64,000 nucleotides of DNA from Aculops lycopersici (taxonomy: Eukaryota; Arthropoda; Arachnida; Trombidiformes; Eriophyidae), in NCBI GenBank assembly GCA_015350385.1, contig WNKI01000005.1, positions 1,350,784 to 1,414,783 of the forward strand, in the 5' to 3' direction. Below, piece after piece: positions 62,901-64,000 of the stretch. Position numbers and translations under genes: made by a program. The notes under the pieces are model-generated. The model saw only the letters and a program-made list of their open reading frames with translations. It had not been told where the DNA came from and ran no database searches. Numbering within the stretch: the first letter of the stretch is position 1; every line of letters starts with the position of its first letter.

Positions 62901-63690
62901 AGGTCCCCACATTATTATACGTATAATCACACATGACGACTCCCCAAAAGCTGCAGAAATATTGGACATCACAAAAATGAAAACCAAGAGAGTAGCATTT
63001 CAAGACTTGATCCACTTCAAGGAGGGAGCAAATCAATCGGGCTCAAGAGACAAACTACCAGGCGAGATTATATGCGAGGAAGTTAACTACCTCGACGAAC
63101 AACTGCCAATATCTGGGCGAAAATCAACCCTTATTCAAAAGACTCCGGCGGACGATCAGCCCAGTGTACCCCCCCTCGACAACACTTCGCTCTTGGAACC
63201 CCCGATCACACAACATATGATGCAATCTTCTACTCCTAACCCAAACAGAAACGGTCAACCTGAGAGATGGGCTCATCATTTGTTAGAAACGTCGCTCGAC
63301 AATATAACAACAGAACACCAAGAACCGTCACAAAAAACAATATCAACAAGTGAATCGCCAGGCTTAAAGGCTATGCCAGCTAGTCCTGATGGAGAACAAC
63401 GAGTAGACGAAACAACAGAATCGGTACATGTCGAGGACTTAGCTCAGAGCAGCCACAATACAACACCGGTAGCAGCAACTGATACACTTTCGCCGGTAGA
63501 GGATACCAACGCTCCTGACCAAGGACCACAGATAACTACAGACGAAGCCGTTGAGGACGTACAGCCGTCGTCAAGAGCCATGGAAATGAATGAGCCAAAT
63601 GCAACTCCCGTCGTTAGACCACGAAGAACCAATAGAACGCCACTTCGTTTCGCACCCTACGAAATAAAGAAAGTTGGCAGGCGGAAGTAA
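59881..63690 (+). CDS. pol: Retrotransposon Pol with two RNase H domains and a deleted integrase core
   Basis: Entered by -1 frameshift; no ATG of its own is near the start. Numbering from the GTG at 59992: protease DTG at 6-8; reverse transcriptase ~200-385 with D260 and YIDD at 322-325. A degenerate native RNase H (~445-560) has lost the usual TDAS aspartate and follows RT as a tether. A full RNase HI-type domain (~585-730) has D590, E632, D656, H710 and D720, spaced much as in bacterial RNase HI, with the basic loop WQENGYKDHRNKTVI. The integrase zinc finger is H805, H813, C842, C845. First catalytic Asp is D874, but the sequence then jumps from ~910 to the C-terminal region, so the second Asp and the Glu are missing. 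A GPY/F-like KFTGPHIIIRI and a ~200-residue polar tail close the ORF. Confidence 0.87.
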   Translation: MNRVAQSQGADDPLHQIACLGSGTSLVIAHFIINYIDVDAIIDTGATASFLPEKGVIISNKNIQINQTNQRVKTADNLILNVNCSTKLHTKPANTDGPGVQSRYLVLPNHDSILGYQAVIGLDLIKSMNISVVPSGGIMLAKSGNHIIGKERLLPLSTLATLGIDPMLRLPPTIRNLVTIFQDIFAEKATTAIDIEPMTIPIINNKVIKTTLRRYSVEDIQLIHEQIRNLLENGIIEPSQSNFSSRAHLVPKKNGQKRLVINYIPLNNITEKDNFPVPQLADLFNAIRGATHFAALDCTEGFLQIPLLEEHRHRSAFLTPHGLYQFRRAPFGFTNSPAKFQRTMNEIFEEGLYKRCVVYIDDILVFADSAEKLEENLKWVFEQCRKRGVKLKQSKCHFFREQVEFLGFLISQNSIAPIPNKCEPLRDCNPQSKSDILSILGKLNHYSRFIPNFSEKTRPLRELIKKTTPFSWNLENTETVKRMQIEIDEALPQTIPDTFSTKILRIHIAKESIEATCLTEKGDIICRTGQALTQSENNWTNVEKSLRGLVIAYQKFGSFLKGEVIVETPFKALENAIKRKERPERVERLLLDLPADCNITIKTIPQTIETVAQKIHDEPPEEIFYTDGACTSNGKPNCKASWAVLSTINPDLTASGLVEHERPSNQVAELTAILEACKISQTANLNRVLIVTDSKYAADAINNRLEKWQENGYKDHRNKTVINEKLMRALNNMKEKLDLKCIHIKGHAHNGYNLKVDEMAKSRLEQSLPACLLLARQPVLDQTGDEEIETLKNKMKSDGKARENFELINNELYFIDENLPLHDRLRLFVPQKYRKLLLKIAHDDPIYGGHLGIKKTRNKLAQYYWPRLNTDIIEHIRDCEVCQRNKVPRAPRSGLLQPIKTSELFERVHIDIVGPLKESRNGNKFIITAIDAFSRFGYARPLPEARTVDHSILRQTALKNTEEAQAKQKEFYDRNRVPQDFKTLDLVMTKNHAPPRGDSLKLAPKFTGPHIIIRIITHDDSPKAAEILDITKMKTKRVAFQDLIHFKEGANQSGSRDKLPGEIICEEVNYLDEQLPISGRKSTLIQKTPADDQPSVPPLDNTSLLEPPITQHMMQSSTPNPNRNGQPERWAHHLLETSLDNITTEHQEPSQKTISTSESPGLKAMPASPDGEQRVDETTESVHVEDLAQSSHNTTPVAATDTLSPVEDTNAPDQGPQITTDEAVEDVQPSSRAMEMNEPNATPVVRPRRTNRTPLRFAPYEIKKVGRRK

Positions 63691-64000
63691 ACAATCTAAA
63701 TATAACTATCATCTCACTGTTTCTCTTCCTTACCCCAAACAGGTAAAAAAACAATAATAATAATAATTATTATAATTATATAGCTCCTAGTTGTCGTGCG
63801 TCAACCATTGGACCGTCGCAACCAAACACCAGCAGCTCAGCTCCGCGTGTCACACACACCAGCGCCACAAGTGCGCCAAACACCAGCAGCCTAGCTCCGC
63901 GTGTCACACACACCAGCGCCACAAGTGCGCCAAACACCAGCAGCCTAGCTCCGCGTGTCACACACACCAACGCCGCTCACAGCGCGCCAGAAATTTCGCG
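63691..64000 (+). other. 3' region of the retrotransposon
   Basis: After the pol stop comes a pyrimidine-rich stretch, a CCAAACAG/GTAAAA donor-like site near 63744, an AAT/ATT run at 63753-63776 and then a tandem repeat. No third ORF and no obvious polypurine tract are visible; a TGTCGTGCG at 63792 echoes the first nine bases of the proposed 5' LTR. Confidence 0.5.
63822..63983 (+). repeat. 54-bp tandem repeat, about three copies
   Basis: Units start at 63822, 63876 and 63930 (CCAAACACCAGCAGC...). Copies one and two differ only by a TC/CT swap; the third diverges after about 42 bases (CACCAACGCC). 54 is a multiple of three, so the minus strand has an artefactual repeating ORF. Confidence 0.9.

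Larger units (their letters stand above)
58526..64000 (+). mobile_element. Ty3/gypsy-like LTR retrotransposon, 3' end beyond the window
   Basis: Order of parts: 5' LTR, primer-binding site, gag, -1 frameshift signal, pol (protease, reverse transcriptase, degenerate RNase H, second RNase H, integrase remnant, GPY/F-like module) and a repeat-rich 3' region. The RT, RNase H, integrase order places it in Ty3/gypsy rather than copia. No envelope-like ORF is seen before the window ends and no clear 3' LTR is present. Frames of gag and pol are intact apart from a deletion inside the integrase, so the copy looks young but defective for integration on its own. Confidence 0.88.

Noticed and set aside
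63776..63970. Minus-strand ORF with an 18-residue repeat
   Set aside because: Produced by the 54-bp tandem repeat being a multiple of three; not a gene.
63792..64000. 3' LTR beginning at TGTCGTGCG
   Set aside because: Only the first nine bases match the proposed 5' LTR; what follows is the 54-bp repeat, and no polypurine tract precedes it. The real 3' LTR is probably outside the window.

Overview
The window is a piece of a nuclear animal genome, almost certainly an arthropod. The signs are spliceosomal introns with GTAAGT/AG borders, AATAAA poly(A) signals, a nuclear tRNA-Pro(UGG), and orthologues of animal genes such as RIM, SRPK, Rabex-5, a Furrowed-like selectin, APC5, STEEP1, ALG13, GPN2, ACADSB and PGPEP1. 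A secreted CUB protein of arthropod style supports this. I cannot tell from sequence alone whether it is a chelicerate, a crustacean or another lineage.

Left part (1-14 kb): the 3' end of a synaptic RIM gene (+), a single-pass membrane protein (-), an acidic nuclear-looking protein with one C2HC finger (+), a two-exon SR-protein kinase (+), a small secreted/membrane protein (+), and a newly inferred multi-exon gene on the minus strand at about 12.7-14.05 kb. Middle (14-25 kb): an 1829-residue Gln/Ser/Asn-rich membrane or secreted protein (+), a three-exon CUB protein (+), a Rabex-5-like VPS9 exchange factor (-) and tRNA-Pro (+).

25.9-50.2 kb is one gene. It is a Furrowed-like selectin assembled from seven exons (model 1482 aa): sushi, fucolectin/F5-8C, C-type lectin, three sushi, Ser/Thr/Gln-rich stalk, transmembrane helix, histidine-rich cytoplasmic tail. 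Its first intron is 17.3 kb. That intron is rich in short perfect hairpins and in a recurring E-box-like word (CACCTGTTG / CACTTGTTG).

50.8-58.4 kb is a compact housekeeping cluster: APC5 (-), STEEP1 (-), ALG13 (+), GPN2 (+), ACADSB (+) and PGPEP1 (-), most of them without introns and only 0.1-0.6 kb apart. They cover cell-cycle ubiquitination, STING trafficking, N-glycan assembly, RNA polymerase assembly, branched-chain acyl-CoA oxidation and peptide turnover. They share a neighbourhood rather than a pathway.

58.5-64 kb is a Ty3/gypsy-like LTR retrotransposon that runs off the window. gag and pol are joined by a textbook -1 frameshift signal. Pol carries a degenerate native RNase H followed by a second, catalytically complete RNase HI-type domain, and its integrase core is internally deleted. 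A 54-bp tandem repeat fills the 3' end. The dual RNase H element and the hairpin-rich intron are the two most unusual things here.
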